Part shown: positions 9,206 to 18,708 of the stretch, one piece after another | Position numbering within the stretch: the first letter of the stretch is position 1 | Layout: every line of letters starts with the position of its first letter | Source of the DNA: Niallia alba | GTDB lineage: Bacteria; Bacillota; Bacilli; Bacillales; Cytobacillaceae | Direction: 5' to 3' | Assembly: GCF_012933555.1 (NCBI RefSeq) | Contig: NZ_JABBPK010000001.1 | Location: 226,001-290,000, forward strand | DNA length: 64,000 bases | The notes under the pieces: generated by a model | The model's database searches: none | What the model was told of the DNA's origin: nothing | What the model saw: only the letters and a program-made list of their open reading frames with translations | Made by a program: the position numbers and the translations under genes

Positions 9206-9652
9206 ATGGAACAAGATTGGATGGAAAAGTTTAGAGCAGAACTTCTGGAGGATATGAAAAAGGAAGCAAGGCAAGAGATAGCGGAAGAAATGGCAAGAAT
9301 TTATCTGGAGACCACTGATTATGATGATGAACCAATATCTGAAAGGTTTGGAGTGCCTATTTACAAAATAGAGCAATTTAGAGAAGACCATAAAAAGTGG
9401 CAGTTCGCAAAACAATTAGAGATAACAGAAGAACCAGCTTTTCTTGAGGACAATGTGATTTCATTGTGCTTACCAAAAGACATGTTTCTAAAGAAGGGAA
9501 AACTGGATGGGGCTGAAAATATGCTTTTGCTCGGTTTACATGCCACAGGATTAAAGCGATTTTTAGAACTCATCTCCGATGATACAAGGAAGACATTGCG
9601 AAAGATGCTAACTGAACAAGATTTAGACGTTAAAGAGGAGGGGGAAGAGTGA
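9206..9652 (+). CDS. Hypothetical coiled-coil-like cargo protein
   Basis: The product has 148 residues and a well-placed AAGGAGGG ribosome site. The first 40 residues are highly charged and helical (KFRAELLEDMKKEARQEIAEE), a probable coiled coil. A middle region contains ERFGVPIYKIEQF, which looks like a small DNA-binding or oligomerisation helix pair. The last 40 residues (MLLLGLHATGLKRFLELI) resemble the C terminus of the gene at 10029, suggesting shared ancestry or a shared partner. It overlaps the next gene by four bases (GTGA). Function unknown. Confidence 0.6.
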   Translation: MEQDWMEKFRAELLEDMKKEARQEIAEEMARIYLETTDYDDEPISERFGVPIYKIEQFREDHKKWQFAKQLEITEEPAFLEDNVISLCLPKDMFLKKGKLDGAENMLLLGLHATGLKRFLELISDDTRKTLRKMLTEQDLDVKEEGEE

Positions 9653-9840
9653 ATTACTATCAAATGTTAGAGAATTTGCATGTTGTTTCCAATAATAAAG
9701 ATAGAGATGATGAGAACTTCTGGTCACAAGAGGTATATAGCCAATCTGATTTTTCCAGTGCGTGTTTAGATGCCCATCTACTGGTAAGGAAAAATATTTG
9801 TAAACAAGTTGAGTGGGGAAAAGAACAAAATGAAGAATGA
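9649..9840 (+). CDS. Short hypothetical protein (cargo)
   Basis: The product has 63 residues and starts at a GTG that overlaps the stop of the upstream gene (GTGA), typical of translational coupling, with GGGGGAAGA just before it. It is acidic and polar, with no membrane segment or known motif. It overlaps the next gene by about 11 bases. Its reality rests on tight packing in the gene run. Confidence 0.5.
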   Translation: MNYYQMLENLHVVSNNKDRDDENFWSQEVYSQSDFSSACLDAHLLVRKNICKQVEWGKEQNEE

Positions 9841-10018
9841 GCAAGAAATACCAAAAGAATATTGTCCGTATTGTGGCAAGAATTTGATAAGAATTCTTTC
9901 GGAACAAGAGCAAAAGAAATACAAACTTCGATACGTAAGTGAGAAAATTGGCGTTTCCAATTGGGATTCTATCTTTGCATGGAAATGTCCTTATTGTACT
10001 AAAACCTGGAGGAGGTAG
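9830..10018 (+). CDS. Small zinc-ribbon protein (cargo)
   Basis: The product has 62 residues and two CxxC pairs: EYCPYCGKNL near the start and WKCPYCTKTW at the end. Together they can hold one zinc ion, giving a classic zinc-ribbon layout. I start it at the ATG at 9830 after GTGGGGAAAAG. Such proteins often bind nucleic acid or partner proteins, but no specific role can be read. It lies in the coupled run of small cargo genes. Confidence 0.6.
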   Translation: MKNEQEIPKEYCPYCGKNLIRILSEQEQKKYKLRYVSEKIGVSNWDSIFAWKCPYCTKTWRR

Positions 10019-10028
10019 TTATGACCTT

Positions 10029-10265
10029 ATGTTAATCCCAAAGATAGAAGCTCAGCTTATTAATTATAAGATTTACGAAGAATATACTCCTACATTAAAC
10101 AAGTTAGAATTCTTTCAAGGAGTTTTCCTCCCTTTTAACAATGAAAGACAAAAAATGTTGATGTTGTGCTTATTCAATATGGGCATCAGAGAATTTATCA
10201 GTATTCTTCCACAGGAATCAAAAGAAGAATTATTGTGTTTGCTTCAACAAGATTTGAAAGAATGA
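10029..10265 (+). CDS. Short hypothetical protein sharing a C-terminal motif with the gene at 9206
   Basis: The product has 78 residues starting at the ATG at 10029, with GGAGGTAG about 13 bases upstream; a nearer ATG at 10021 opens only four codons. The second half (MLMLCLFNMGIREFISILP) matches the C-terminal pattern of the 148-residue protein at 9206. It is the last gene of the small-gene run. Function unknown. Confidence 0.5.
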   Translation: MLIPKIEAQLINYKIYEEYTPTLNKLEFFQGVFLPFNNERQKMLMLCLFNMGIREFISILPQESKEELLCLLQQDLKE

Positions 10266-10587
10266 TTTAATTTACACAACTTTCCTGCATTTACTTTCTG
10301 TTTGTTTAGAGTTTTGGTAAAATATGATAGCGGAGCTTTGGGTTTTCGTGCATCGAAAGGATATTTTTATGAGAACGAGCACCCTTTTTGCTTTACGAAA
10401 CAACCACCTTTTTTGCGGAGCTTAAAGGTGGTTGTTTTCATTACTGTGTGTATTAATGCAGGAAGGCAAAAATTCCCTTTTTGACATAAAAATAGGGAGA
10501 AGTATTTATTTTACCAAATTGAGTAAAGTTGCTAAGGTAACTCTTTTCTTCGATAGTCTTAATTGAAATATGTAAAGAGTACGGTAA
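10266..10587. other. Intergenic region with a long hairpin
   Basis: The only strong structure is a 14-base-pair stem (AAACAACCACCTTT, 10398-10411, with its complement at 10424-10437) around a 12-base loop. It ends in a short T run and is probably the terminator of the small-gene operon. A 60-codon frame across it is chance. No other gene is seen. Confidence 0.5.
10398..10438 (+). terminator. Long-stem hairpin, probable terminator
   Basis: A 14-base-pair perfect stem contains the sequence GGTGGTTG and is followed by TTTT. The tail is short, so efficiency is uncertain. Confidence 0.55.
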
Positions 10588-10962
10588 ATGTCATTGACGA
10601 GATTACTAAACCATAATAAGCAGATAAAAGAACTTTTCAAGTCAATTCCAAATATGAAACAGTTTTTTCAGACACTTAATGAAGGTCCTGCCTTTCCTGT
10701 GAAAGCACCAATTATTGTGAAATCAGATGGTAGAGCAAACCCCATTGTAGGACACGCATATGATTATTGGTTAAGAGCGTTTATACAACGAATAAATAAC
10801 CGCTTACAAGAAAATGATAATTTAGTTGCTTATCAGGGTCTATCCTTGCTTTTTACAGAGAAAAAATTTTTCGATAAAGATGCTTACAAATATCACCTTC
10901 CATTCATAAAAGAAGAAGAAAAAGAGTTCGGTAATTATTATTATGAGACCTATTTGAAATGA
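10588..10962 (+). CDS. N-terminal partner or fragment of a PD-(D/E)XK nuclease system
   Basis: The product has 124 soluble residues and is not firmly recognised. The centre (IVGHAYDYWLRAFIQRIN) is strongly aromatic and looks conserved. The stop TGA overlaps an ATG for the next frame (ATGA at 10959), which continues into a nuclease-like sequence. Either this is the first gene of a coupled two-gene cargo system, or both frames were once one protein of about 380 residues split by a frameshift. The nuclease link suggests a restriction- or defence-type role, which is inference. Confidence 0.5.
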   Translation: MSLTRLLNHNKQIKELFKSIPNMKQFFQTLNEGPAFPVKAPIIVKSDGRANPIVGHAYDYWLRAFIQRINNRLQENDNLVAYQGLSLLFTEKKFFDKDAYKYHLPFIKEEEKEFGNYYYETYLK

Positions 10963-11723
10963 AAGAAGAGAATAAAACAACTGATGAATGGTTTGAAGCA
11001 GTCCTTGATTAAATACATGAAAAATACACGGATGAAATCCTTGAAAATATGGAGCTAAAGTTTTTTGGGGACTTTACAATAACTACCCATTATTCTGAAG
11101 GGGAAATTATTTATGATAATATTATTGAAAGAAGAAATTCTTACATTTTAGGGGAATCAGTTGATGATACTCAACTGATGGAAGATTGTATGATACTGGG
11201 GAATTTGGATGCTTTCTATCGTTCTAATTATATACATGAACAAGGTGTTTTTTATGTGTCAGAAAAGGATATCACAGACTTGTTAAATTTAACAAGAGAG
11301 ACTCAAAAGTTTTCTTCTCTTTTCATAATGAACCATACTCTTATATGTAATCCTTCATTTGAAAAAGCATCTATTTTAGTAGGAGGAGCAGATGCTGATA
11401 TTTTAATAGATAGCACGTTGATTGAGATAAAAACTGAGTCCCAGTTTGGATATAAAGCAGACCATATGAGGCAACTTATCGGATATTATATTTTATCTCT
11501 CTTTACACCTTCCTTTCCTAAAATAGATAAGTTGGCTATTTATAATTCAAGATTTTGTCGATATGTTTACATCAATATTGATGATATATTTGATTACTTT
11601 GATTTGATTGGTTTTGCTAAAGAATTTATTGAGATTCTCCTTGAAAGAAATTCGCTGTTAAACAAAGATAAAGACGTAATTCAGCAGTCTTTTGTAACCA
11701 AAACGAAAGATTTCCAGAAGTGA
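10959..11723 (+). pseudogene. PD-(D/E)XK nuclease-like gene with an in-frame ochre stop
   Basis: One frame runs from the ATG at 10959 to 11723, interrupted by TAA at 11010-11012 after 17 codons. The downstream ATG at 11049 could still give a 224-residue protein. That part carries a PD-(D/E)XK-type signature: GADADILI (Asp), then LIEIKTES (Glu-x-Lys), then a helix with Gln (MRQLIGYYIL), a typical nuclease core at about residues 110-155. A single C-to-T change (CAA to TAA) would explain the stop. Whether the shorter product is active is unknown. It sits among the cargo of element 1. Confidence 0.6.
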
Positions 11724-11862
11724 AAATAATATTATTTCATTTAAATATTTTTCAACAGGGATTTCAAAACTTCCTTAAAATAGGAAGTTTCTATAAATAT
11801 TCAAGTAACTGGGAATGTTAAAAGGTTATTATTCATTAAATTGTTCAAGGGAGTGTTTATAT

Positions 11863-12189
11863 TTGTTTTATACAATCGCATTATTTCTGTTTGCAGGAAT
11901 TGCTGAGATTGGAGGAGGTTATCTTATTTGGCTGTGGCTAAGGGAAGGTAAGCCGTTTTATTGGGGTATATTTGGAGGTGTTGCATTAGCTTTATACGGT
12001 GTTATTGCTACATTTCAAACCTTTCCATCGTTTGGAAGAGTCTATGCGGCCTATGGAGGAGTATTTATAATACTTTCCGTATTATGGGGATGGGGTATTG
12101 ATAAAAAGACACCAGATTTATATGACTGGGTGGGTGCAGGTATATGTTTAGTTGGTGTTTCAGTGATGTTGTTTGCACCACGCCAATAA
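11863..12189 (+). CDS. ynfA: YnfA family (UPF0060) small membrane protein
   Basis: The TTG start at 11863 gives 108 residues, exactly the usual family length, with GGGAGTG upstream. Four hydrophobic helices are visible, with the family signatures [27 protein letters not shown] and [13 protein letters not shown]. YnfA proteins are small transporter-like membrane proteins often found near metal-resistance genes; their substrate is not settled. It lies just upstream of the mer operon. A second, frameshifted copy is at 21495-21859 on the other strand. Confidence 0.85.
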   Translation: MFYTIALFLFAGIAEIGGGYLIWLWLREGKPFYWGIFGGVALALYGVIATFQTFPSFGRVYAAYGGVFIILSVLWGWGIDKKTPDLYDWVGAGICLVGVSVMLFAPRQ

Positions 12190-12250
12190 CAATTCCTTTA
12201 ATAGAAGGGTATTGCTTTTTTAGTCTTAAGAAAAATGTATAACACTATCC

Positions 12251-12282
12251 TTGACCGTGTACTATAGTACACGGTTTATACT
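12251..12282 (+). promoter_or_regulatory. MerR operator and mer promoter
   Basis: The -35 box TTGACC (12251-12256) and -10 box TATACT (12277-12282) are separated by 20 bases, the overlong spacing that MerR-family activators untwist. Between them lies a perfect 22-base palindrome (ACCGTGTAC, four bases, GTACACGGT; 12254-12275). It sits directly upstream of merR and the mer genes, so one promoter serves the whole operon, as in Gram-positive mer loci. Confidence 0.92.
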
Positions 12283-12301
12283 TTTATATGGGGTGAATAA
12301 T

Positions 12302-12700
12302 TTGAGTTATCGTATTAGTGAATTTGCGGATAAGTGTAGGGTTAATAAAGAAACCATTAGATACTACGAACGAAAGAATTTATTACAAGAACCTTCTCGA
12401 ACAAATTCAGGTTATCGGACATATTCAGAGGATGATGTTAAGCGTGTAGGGTTTATTAAACGAATGCAAGAGCTTGGTTTTTCTTTGAATGAAATTTATA
12501 AATTACTTGGGGTTGTAGATAAAGATGAAATTCGATGCCAGGACATGTTTGAATTTGTATCAAAAAAAGAAGAAGAAGTTAAAAAACAAATAGAAGATTT
12601 AAAGCGTATTGAACGCATGTTGAAAGATTTAAAGAAAAGATGTCCAGATGAAAAGGAGTTACATGAATGCCCCATTATTGAAGCGTTGATTGAGGACTAA
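12302..12700 (+). CDS. merR: MerR, mercury-responsive transcription regulator
   Basis: This is the Hg(II)-sensing activator/repressor. Starting at the TTG at 12302 (GGGGTG upstream) gives 132 residues, and the three mercury-binding cysteines fall at 79, 114 and 123, the positions known for the Bacillus RC607 protein. The N-terminal winged helix (RISEFADKCRVNKETIRYYERK) binds the palindrome upstream, and the long dimerisation helix follows. It heads the operon with merF, merT, merP and merA. Confidence 0.95.
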   Translation: MSYRISEFADKCRVNKETIRYYERKNLLQEPSRTNSGYRTYSEDDVKRVGFIKRMQELGFSLNEIYKLLGVVDKDEIRCQDMFEFVSKKEEEVKKQIEDLKRIERMLKDLKKRCPDEKELHECPIIEALIED

Positions 12701-12717
12701 TAAGAAGGGAGATTTTT

Positions 12718-12948
12718 ATGAAACATAAAAAGAGCTTTATTGTAGGAATGGTAGGGATATTTGTTGTTCTACTATGTTGTGCTACACCTATATTAGTTAT
12801 TTTATTAAGTGCTATTGGATTAGGGGCGATAACTGGCTATTTAGATTATATTCTAATTCCAGTTTTAGCAATTTTTCTTGCCTTAACTCTCTACTCTTAT
12901 AATAAGTTGAATAAATCGAATTCTAAGAATGATTCTTGTTGCTCTTAA
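12718..12948 (+). CDS. merF: MerF-like mercury transport protein
   Basis: The product has 76 residues and two membrane helices. The first helix carries the paired cysteines of mercury carriers (LLCCATPIL), and a second pair lies at the extreme C terminus (DSCCS). This matches the MerF plan, which moves Hg(II) from outside to MerA in the cytoplasm. Ribosome site AAGGGAG. It lies between merR and merT in one transcript. Confidence 0.8.
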   Translation: MKHKKSFIVGMVGIFVVLLCCATPILVILLSAIGLGAITGYLDYILIPVLAIFLALTLYSYNKLNKSNSKNDSCCS

Positions 12949-12967
12949 GATATAGGTGGTGATAGTG

Positions 12968-13270
12968 ATGAAAGAGAAAGTTTCACAAGTAGCAACACTA
13001 TTTTCTGGATTTCTGATGGCAGGTTGTTGTTTAGGACCTGTAATTTTGATTCCTCTTGGTTTAACAGGTTTTGCTGGAGGATTAGCAATTTATGCAACGA
13101 AATATCAAACGATGCTAATAACGGTTACGTTGGTTTTATTAGCTTACTCATTTTATTTGATTTATGGGCGAAAGTGTAAAAAGAAAAGTTCTATTATTGG
13201 ATTATGGATTACAACGGTTTTGGTATTTGGGATGTTTGTTTATACGCTAATTTCCAAAGGGTACTTGTAG
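12968..13270 (+). CDS. merT: MerT-like mercuric transport protein
   Basis: The product has 100 residues from the ATG at 12968 (AGGTGGTGA upstream) and three hydrophobic helices. The first contains the mercury-binding vicinal pair (AGCCLGPV). A basic, cysteine-containing loop (GRKCKKK) lies between helices two and three, where MerT proteins carry their cytoplasmic cysteines. It would import Hg(II) for reduction by MerA. Confidence 0.85.
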   Translation: MKEKVSQVATLFSGFLMAGCCLGPVILIPLGLTGFAGGLAIYATKYQTMLITVTLVLLAYSFYLIYGRKCKKKSSIIGLWITTVLVFGMFVYTLISKGYL

Positions 13271-13286
13271 GAAAGGGGTATTTATT

Positions 13287-13601
13287 GTGCGGGTTCAACA
13301 GGTTTTAGCCATCATTTTATTGTTGTTTTTACTTTTTCTTTCTGCGTGTAGTAATGAAAAAGAGATACAAACTATTACAAGTAATAATAGTAACTCCGTA
13401 TCGTTTACAGTAACAGATATGTATTGTGCAAGTTGTCCATTTGTCGTAGAAAGTGCGATAAATAAAGTGGATGGGGTAAATAATGTAATTATTGAAACAA
13501 AAGGAACAGAGGGAACTGTAACGGTTTCTTATGATGATGTAAAAACAGATATTAAAATCATTCAAGAGTCCGTTTTGGATTTAGGTTACGGTGTAAAATA
13601 A
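13287..13601 (+). CDS. merP: MerP-like mercury-binding lipoprotein
   Basis: The product has 104 residues, with a GTG start after AAAGGGG. A lipoprotein signal (hydrophobic stretch, then LSAC) occupies residues 1-21, which would tether it outside the membrane. The remainder is one heavy-metal-associated domain with the Cys-x-x-Cys loop MYCASC. Gram-positive cells lack a periplasm, so an anchored MerP that collects Hg(II) for MerT/MerF makes sense. Confidence 0.85.
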   Translation: MRVQQVLAIILLLFLLFLSACSNEKEIQTITSNNSNSVSFTVTDMYCASCPFVVESAINKVDGVNNVIIETKGTEGTVTVSYDDVKTDIKIIQESVLDLGYGVK

Positions 13602-13616
13602 AGGAGGATAAAACAC

Positions 13617-15257
13617 ATGAAAAAATATCGGATAAAGATTGAGGGAATGACTTGTACAGGGTGTGAAGAGCATGTAGCTGTCGCACTTGAAAATATAGGA
13701 GCTAAAAACATAAAAGCTAATTTTAGTCGTGGTGAAGCTGTATTTGAATTACCTGATAATAAAGAGATTGAAACTGCCAAAAGAGCTATCAATGAAGCAA
13801 AATATCAACCTGGTGAAATAGAAGATGTGTTATCAAAGGAAGATGTGGATTTAGGTAATGAAGGTGATTATGACCTGCTTATTATCGGTTCTGGTGGAGC
13901 GGCCTTTTCGGCCGCCATTAAAGCAATAGAATATGGGGCAAAAGTTGGGATGATTGAGCGTGGAACGGTTGGGGGAACATGCGTAAATATTGGTTGTGTT
14001 CCTTCAAAAACCCTTTTACGAGCTGGGGAAATCAATCATTTAGCAAAATCAAATCCATTTATTGGGTTACAAACATCTGCTGGAGAAGTAGAATTAGCAC
14101 CGTTAGTAAAGCAAAAGAATGAATTGGTTAGTGAACTCCGCAATCAAAAATATGTTAATTTAATTGATAAATATGGATTTGATTTAATTGAGGGTGAAGC
14201 TAAATTTGTTGATGAAAGTATAGTTGAGGTAAATGGAAGAAAACTTTCAGCAAAACGCTTTTTAATCGCAACAGGTGCTTCTCCATCTTTACCACCGATT
14301 GCAGGACTTGAAGAAGTAGATTATTTAACAAGTACAACGCTACTTGAATTAAAAAAAGTTCCAAAACGCTTAACGGTAATTGGTTCAGGGTATATTGGAA
14401 TGGAACTTGGGCAACTTTTTCATCATTTAGGTTCGGAAGTTACACTTATGCAAAGAAGTGAGCGTCTATTAAAAGAATATGACCCTGAGATTTCTGAAGC
14501 AGTGGAAAGAGCTTTAACAGAACAGGGTATAAACCTAATAAAAGGGGCAACTTTTGAGCGTGTGGAACAAGAAGGAGAAATAAAAAAGGTTTATGTAACG
14601 GTTGAAGGAAAACGAAAAATAATTGAATCAGAGCAACTCCTTGTTGCAACAGGTAGAAAACCAAATACAGATTCTCTAAATTTAAGTGTAGCAGGTGTTG
14701 AAGTGGGAAACCGCAAAGAAATAAAAATAAATGAATATGCTCAAACAAGTAATGAAAAGATTTATTCTGCTGGGGATGTAACACTTGGACCACAATTTGT
14801 GTATGTAGCGGCCTATGAAGGTGGAATTGTCGCTGATAATGCAATTGGTGGGTTAAATAAAAAATTAGATTTATCGGTTGTACCAGGTGTTACATTTACA
14901 AATCCTTCGATTGCAACCGTTGGTTTAACAGAAGAACAAGCAAAAGAAAAAGGATATGATGTCAAAACATCTGTATTACCTTTAGAAGCTGTTCCAAGAG
15001 CAATTGTGAATCGTGAAACCACAGGTGTATTCAAAATAGTGGCAGATGCGAAAACATTAAAGATATTAGGAGTCCATGTTGTATCTGAAAATGCTGGTGA
15101 TGTAATTTATGCAGGAACATTAGCTGTGAAATTTGGTCTAACTGTTGAAGACTTAAAGGAAAGCCTTGCACCATACTTAACAATGGCAGAAGGGTTAAAG
15201 TTGGCTTCTCTTACGTTTGATAAAGACGTTTCAAAATTATCTTGTTGTGCAGGATAG
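13617..15257 (+). CDS. merA: MerA, mercuric reductase
   Basis: This flavoprotein reduces Hg(II) to volatile Hg(0) with NADPH in the cytoplasm. It has 546 residues. One N-terminal metal-binding domain (MTCTGC) comes first, then the FAD-binding motif near residue 85 ([12 protein letters not shown]). The redox pair is Cys122/Cys127 (GGTCVNIGC), a second nucleotide-binding fold ([12 protein letters not shown]) follows near 260, and the paired C-terminal cysteines are at 543-544. All key residues are present. AGGAGG precedes the ATG, and a terminator follows. Confidence 0.97.
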   Translation: MKKYRIKIEGMTCTGCEEHVAVALENIGAKNIKANFSRGEAVFELPDNKEIETAKRAINEAKYQPGEIEDVLSKEDVDLGNEGDYDLLIIGSGGAAFSAAIKAIEYGAKVGMIERGTVGGTCVNIGCVPSKTLLRAGEINHLAKSNPFIGLQTSAGEVELAPLVKQKNELVSELRNQKYVNLIDKYGFDLIEGEAKFVDESIVEVNGRKLSAKRFLIATGASPSLPPIAGLEEVDYLTSTTLLELKKVPKRLTVIGSGYIGMELGQLFHHLGSEVTLMQRSERLLKEYDPEISEAVERALTEQGINLIKGATFERVEQEGEIKKVYVTVEGKRKIIESEQLLVATGRKPNTDSLNLSVAGVEVGNRKEIKINEYAQTSNEKIYSAGDVTLGPQFVYVAAYEGGIVADNAIGGLNKKLDLSVVPGVTFTNPSIATVGLTEEQAKEKGYDVKTSVLPLEAVPRAIVNRETTGVFKIVADAKTLKILGVHVVSENAGDVIYAGTLAVKFGLTVEDLKESLAPYLTMAEGLKLASLTFDKDVSKLSCCAG

Positions 15258-15290
15258 AAGGTCTGTACATGTTCTTCTTAAACAAATGGT

Positions 15291-15321
15291 GCTTTACTTC
15301 AATAAGGAGTAAAGCATTTTT
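15291..15321 (+). terminator. Rho-independent terminator of the mer operon
   Basis: GCTTTACT (15291-15298) pairs with AGTAAAGC (15308-15315), followed by ATTTTTTATT. Confidence 0.85.
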
Positions 15322-15342
15322 TATTCAATTAACCTTGAGTAT

Positions 15343-15984
15343 TTAATTCCTTACTTTTTTATCATTTTGGATTTTAATTCCAATAATTTTTCTGTACATA
15401 CCATTTAGCATAATTGGTGAATCCATTTGTATGGATAATTGCTTAGAAAATGGATTAGCCACTTGTTCAAATCTCAATCCAATATCTGTACCCAACAAGG
15501 AGATAAGCGGTCTTATTCCCCTTTTGAAAAGGGATAGTTCTTGGTTCTCAGGAACGAATTTATCAAATATCAATATTCTCCCTTTAGGTTTCGTTACTCT
15601 AATCATCTCTTCCATACACTTATGAGGATTTGGGACAACAGAAAGAAGTAAACTTGCTATTACAATGTCAAAAGATTCATCAGGAAATGTTAAATCCTGT
15701 GCATCCATTTGCAGGAATGTAATATCTGTATGATGAAACTTTTCTCTTGCTTTATCCAGCATGTCACTGGAAAAATCAATGGCTGTTATGTCGATATCAT
15801 TATGAGGGACATACTCTAAATCTGCACCTGTACCACAACCTACGAAGAGTACCCTTTCCTCCTGAACCCATTCTATATCCTTAAATACCTCTCTTCTTGC
15901 TTTTAAAAAAATTCCTTTATTGAAAAATTGGTCATAAAATGGCGACCATACTTTATAGATAATTTGATTCCATGTGCTATTCAT
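15343..15984 (-). CDS. SAM-dependent class I methyltransferase
   Basis: The product has 213 residues and a Rossmann methyltransferase fold: motif I VLFVGCGTGADLEY (about residue 45), the acidic residue after strand 2 (AIDFSSDML), and motif III-like SFDIVIASLLLSVV. The closest general type is UbiE/phosphatidylethanolamine N-methyltransferase-like. The substrate cannot be read. It is divergent from cadC and lies between the mer and cad loci, so a role in metal or membrane stress is possible but unproven. Confidence 0.8.
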   Translation of the reverse strand: MNSTWNQIIYKVWSPFYDQFFNKGIFLKARREVFKDIEWVQEERVLFVGCGTGADLEYVPHNDIDITAIDFSSDMLDKAREKFHHTDITFLQMDAQDLTFPDESFDIVIASLLLSVVPNPHKCMEEMIRVTKPKGRILIFDKFVPENQELSLFKRGIRPLISLLGTDIGLRFEQVANPFSKQLSIQMDSPIMLNGMYRKIIGIKIQNDKKVRN

Positions 15985-16094
15985 TTTAGAACTCCTCGTT
16001 TAAAAACTTTATTGTGTATCTGTATTCTTTGGAATATTAATAAAATCCTTTAATTTGTGGGATTTTCATAAAGATAAGAATAATTTTTCGTTTC

Positions 16095-16159
16095 ATTCAA
16101 ATATATATTTGAATAACAAAGGGGTTAGAGTTATAATATATTCAAATAAACATTTGAAT
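16095..16159 (+). promoter_or_regulatory. cad promoter with two CadC/ArsR-type operators
   Basis: Two 20-base palindromes of the form ATTCAAAT-N4-ATTTGAAT lie at 16095-16114 (perfect) and 16140-16159 (ATTCAAATAAACATTTGAAT, nearly perfect). Between and across them are -35 TTGAAT (16109-16114) and -10 TATAAT (16132-16137) with a 17-base spacer. Bound CadC would cover both boxes, and cadmium, lead or zinc would release it. Confidence 0.88.
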
Positions 16160-16177
16160 GAGAAAGGAGAAGTGAAT

Positions 16178-16546
16178 GTGAGTAAAAAAGATACATGTGA
16201 AATTTATTGCTACGATGAAGAGAAAGTAAATCGAGTTCAAGAGGAAATCGAGAAGGCAGATATCAGTAATATTTCCAAAGTATTTAAAGTAATAGGTGAT
16301 GAAAATCGTACTAAGATTGCGTATGCTCTTTGTCAAGAAGATGAACTATGTGTTTGTGATGTTGCCAATATCTTAGGTACATCTGTAGCGACAGCCTCCC
16401 ATCATCTTCGTACTCTTCATAAACTTTCTATATTAAGGCATCGAAAAGAAGGGAAATTGGCTTTTTATTCATTAGACGATGACCATATTAAACAGTTAAT
16501 CCTTATTGCATTGGAACATAATCAGGAGGTGAAAGCACATGTCTGA
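16178..16546 (+). CDS. cadC: CadC, metal-responsive ArsR-family repressor
   Basis: This winged-helix repressor leaves DNA when it binds Cd(II), Pb(II) or Zn(II). The GTG start at 16178 (AAAGGAGA upstream) gives 122 residues, and the metal ligands fall at Cys7, Cys11, Cys58 and Cys60 (ELCVCDV), as in plasmid pI258 CadC. The recognition helix region reads [12 protein letters not shown]. It overlaps cadA by eight bases. Confidence 0.95.
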   Translation: MSKKDTCEIYCYDEEKVNRVQEEIEKADISNISKVFKVIGDENRTKIAYALCQEDELCVCDVANILGTSVATASHHLRTLHKLSILRHRKEGKLAFYSLDDDHIKQLILIALEHNQEVKAHV

Positions 16547-18653
16547 ACAACAACAAACGAAAACTTATAGAGTACAAGGTTTTACTTGTGCAAATTGTGC
16601 ATCAATATTTGAAAACAACGTCAAAGCACTTGAAGGAGTTCAAGATGCGAAAGTAAATTTTGGTGCATCGAAAGTTGATGTTATTGGAAATGCAACTATT
16701 GAAGAGTTAGAAAAAGCAGGGGCATTTGAAAATTTAAAGATAAGAAATGAAAGAGAGCAAGTTGTTAAGCAAGAATCTTTTTGGAAACAAAAAGAAAATA
16801 TAAAAGTATATATATCAGCAGTCTTACTATTGATAAGTTGGATGATGACCAAACAATATGGTGAGGAAAGTCTAATTCCGACTATAGGCTATGCACTTTC
16901 TATTTTGATTGGTGGCTATTCCCTATTTATCAAAGGACTTAAAAATTTAGTTCATTTAAAGTTTGATATGAATACCTTGATGACGGTAGCCATATTAGGA
17001 GCATCTGCTATTGGAGAATGGGGCGAAGGAGCAACTGTTGTTATCCTGTTTGCAGTTAGCGAAGCATTAGAAAGATACTCAATGGATAAAGCTCGTAATT
17101 CTATCCAATCCCTAATGGATATAGCACCAAAAGAAGCTCTTATTCGTAGAGGAAATAAAGAGATTACGGTTCAAGTTGATGACATTCAAATAGACGACAT
17201 TATGATAGTAAAACCAGGTCAGAAACTTGCAATGGATGGGATTGTTGTAAAAGGAACATCTACTATCAATCAAGCGGCCATTACGGGTGAATCTGTACCA
17301 GTAGTAAAAAAAGTCAATGAAGAGGTATATGCTGGTACGTTGAATGAAGAAGGATTATTAGAGGTAAAAGTTACGAAACGTGTTGAGGATACCACTCTTT
17401 CCAAAATCATTCATATGGTGGAGGAAGCACAAGTGGAAAAAGCACCATCCCAGGCGTTTGTAGACAAATTTGCAAAGTATTATACACCAGGAATTATTAT
17501 TATTGCCCTATTACTGGCAGTAGTTCCTCCCCTATTCTTAAACGGAGATTGGCAGGAGTGGATTTATAGAGGTTTGGCAGTTCTTGTTGTAGGTTGTCCT
17601 TGTGCGTTGGTCATTTCAACACCAGTATCCATTGTAACTGCCATAGGAAATGGAGCGAAAAATGGTGTTTTGATAAAAGGTGGAATTCACTTAGAAGAAA
17701 CAGGGGCATTAAAAGTTATTGCATTTGATAAAACTGGAACACTTACAAAAGGTCTTCCTTCTGTTACAGATATTGTCGCTTTTAATGAAGAAGAACAAAA
17801 AATAATGACGATTACATCTGCAATTGAAAAGGGGTCACAGCATCCGTTAGCTTCAGCCATTATAAGAAAAGCTGAAGCCGATAATTTACCTTATAAAGAT
17901 GTGAATATAGAGAACTTCCAGTCGATTACAGGAAAAGGTGTAAAAGCAGATATCGATGGAACGACTTATTATGTAGGTAGTCCAAATTTATTCGAGGAAT
18001 TATATAGCATAGAAAAGAATATTAAACAACAGATAACTAATATGCAAGAGCAAGGAAAAACAGTGATGGTCTTAGGAACTTCTAAAGAGATTATGTCTCT
18101 TATTGCAGTGGCAGATGAAGTAAGGGAGAGTTCTAAAGAGGCAATTCGTAAACTTCATCAAATTGGCATTGAAAAGACGGTCATGCTTACAGGAGATAAT
18201 GAAGGAACAGCTAAAGCAATCGGTAAAGAAGTTGGTGTCATGGAGATACAAGCTGAACTTTTACCAGAAGATAAGTTAGTCTATATTAAACAGCTTCGTA
18301 GTAAATATGATAAAGTAGCAATGGTCGGAGACGGAGTAAACGATGCACCTGCCCTTGCATCTGCAACAGTGGGTATAGCAATGGGCGGAGCTGGAACGGA
18401 CACAGCATTAGAGACTGCGGATATTGCTTTGATGTCTGATGATTTAAGTAAACTTCCATATACAATCAAACTAAGTCGAAAAGCGTTGGCAATCATTAAG
18501 CAAAATATTACTTTTTCATTAGGCATTAAGTTACTTGCCTTGGTACTTATTGTTCCAGGCTGGTTGACATTGTGGTTAGCCATCTTTGCAGATATGGGAG
18601 CAACATTGATTGTTACCCTAAACAGTTTAAGATTATTGAAAGTAAAGGAATAA
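16539..18653 (+). CDS. cadA: CadA, P1B-type cadmium/zinc-exporting ATPase
   Basis: This membrane pump exports Cd(II), Zn(II) and probably Pb(II). It has 704 residues. One N-terminal heavy-metal domain (FTCANC) precedes eight expected membrane helices. The transport motif CPC is at residues 353-355, the phosphorylated aspartate is D397 in DKTGTLT, and the ATP-domain SQHPLA and [10 protein letters not shown] motifs are intact. The gene overlaps cadC by eight bases and is controlled by the operators upstream. A terminator inside the small element at 18.7 kb would end its transcript. Confidence 0.96.
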   Translation: MSEQQQTKTYRVQGFTCANCASIFENNVKALEGVQDAKVNFGASKVDVIGNATIEELEKAGAFENLKIRNEREQVVKQESFWKQKENIKVYISAVLLLISWMMTKQYGEESLIPTIGYALSILIGGYSLFIKGLKNLVHLKFDMNTLMTVAILGASAIGEWGEGATVVILFAVSEALERYSMDKARNSIQSLMDIAPKEALIRRGNKEITVQVDDIQIDDIMIVKPGQKLAMDGIVVKGTSTINQAAITGESVPVVKKVNEEVYAGTLNEEGLLEVKVTKRVEDTTLSKIIHMVEEAQVEKAPSQAFVDKFAKYYTPGIIIIALLLAVVPPLFLNGDWQEWIYRGLAVLVVGCPCALVISTPVSIVTAIGNGAKNGVLIKGGIHLEETGALKVIAFDKTGTLTKGLPSVTDIVAFNEEEQKIMTITSAIEKGSQHPLASAIIRKAEADNLPYKDVNIENFQSITGKGVKADIDGTTYYVGSPNLFEELYSIEKNIKQQITNMQEQGKTVMVLGTSKEIMSLIAVADEVRESSKEAIRKLHQIGIEKTVMLTGDNEGTAKAIGKEVGVMEIQAELLPEDKLVYIKQLRSKYDKVAMVGDGVNDAPALASATVGIAMGGAGTDTALETADIALMSDDLSKLPYTIKLSRKALAIIKQNITFSLGIKLLALVLIVPGWLTLWLAIFADMGATLIVTLNSLRLLKVKE

Positions 18654-18708
18654 TGGAAAAATGTTAGCACTCAATCCCTAATCCCTTTTTTCCTATCACC
18701 TGCTTCTA

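Noticed and set aside
10302-10484. 60-codon frame across an intergenic hairpin
   Set aside because: It has no good ribosome site and spans a strong inverted repeat, so it looks like chance.
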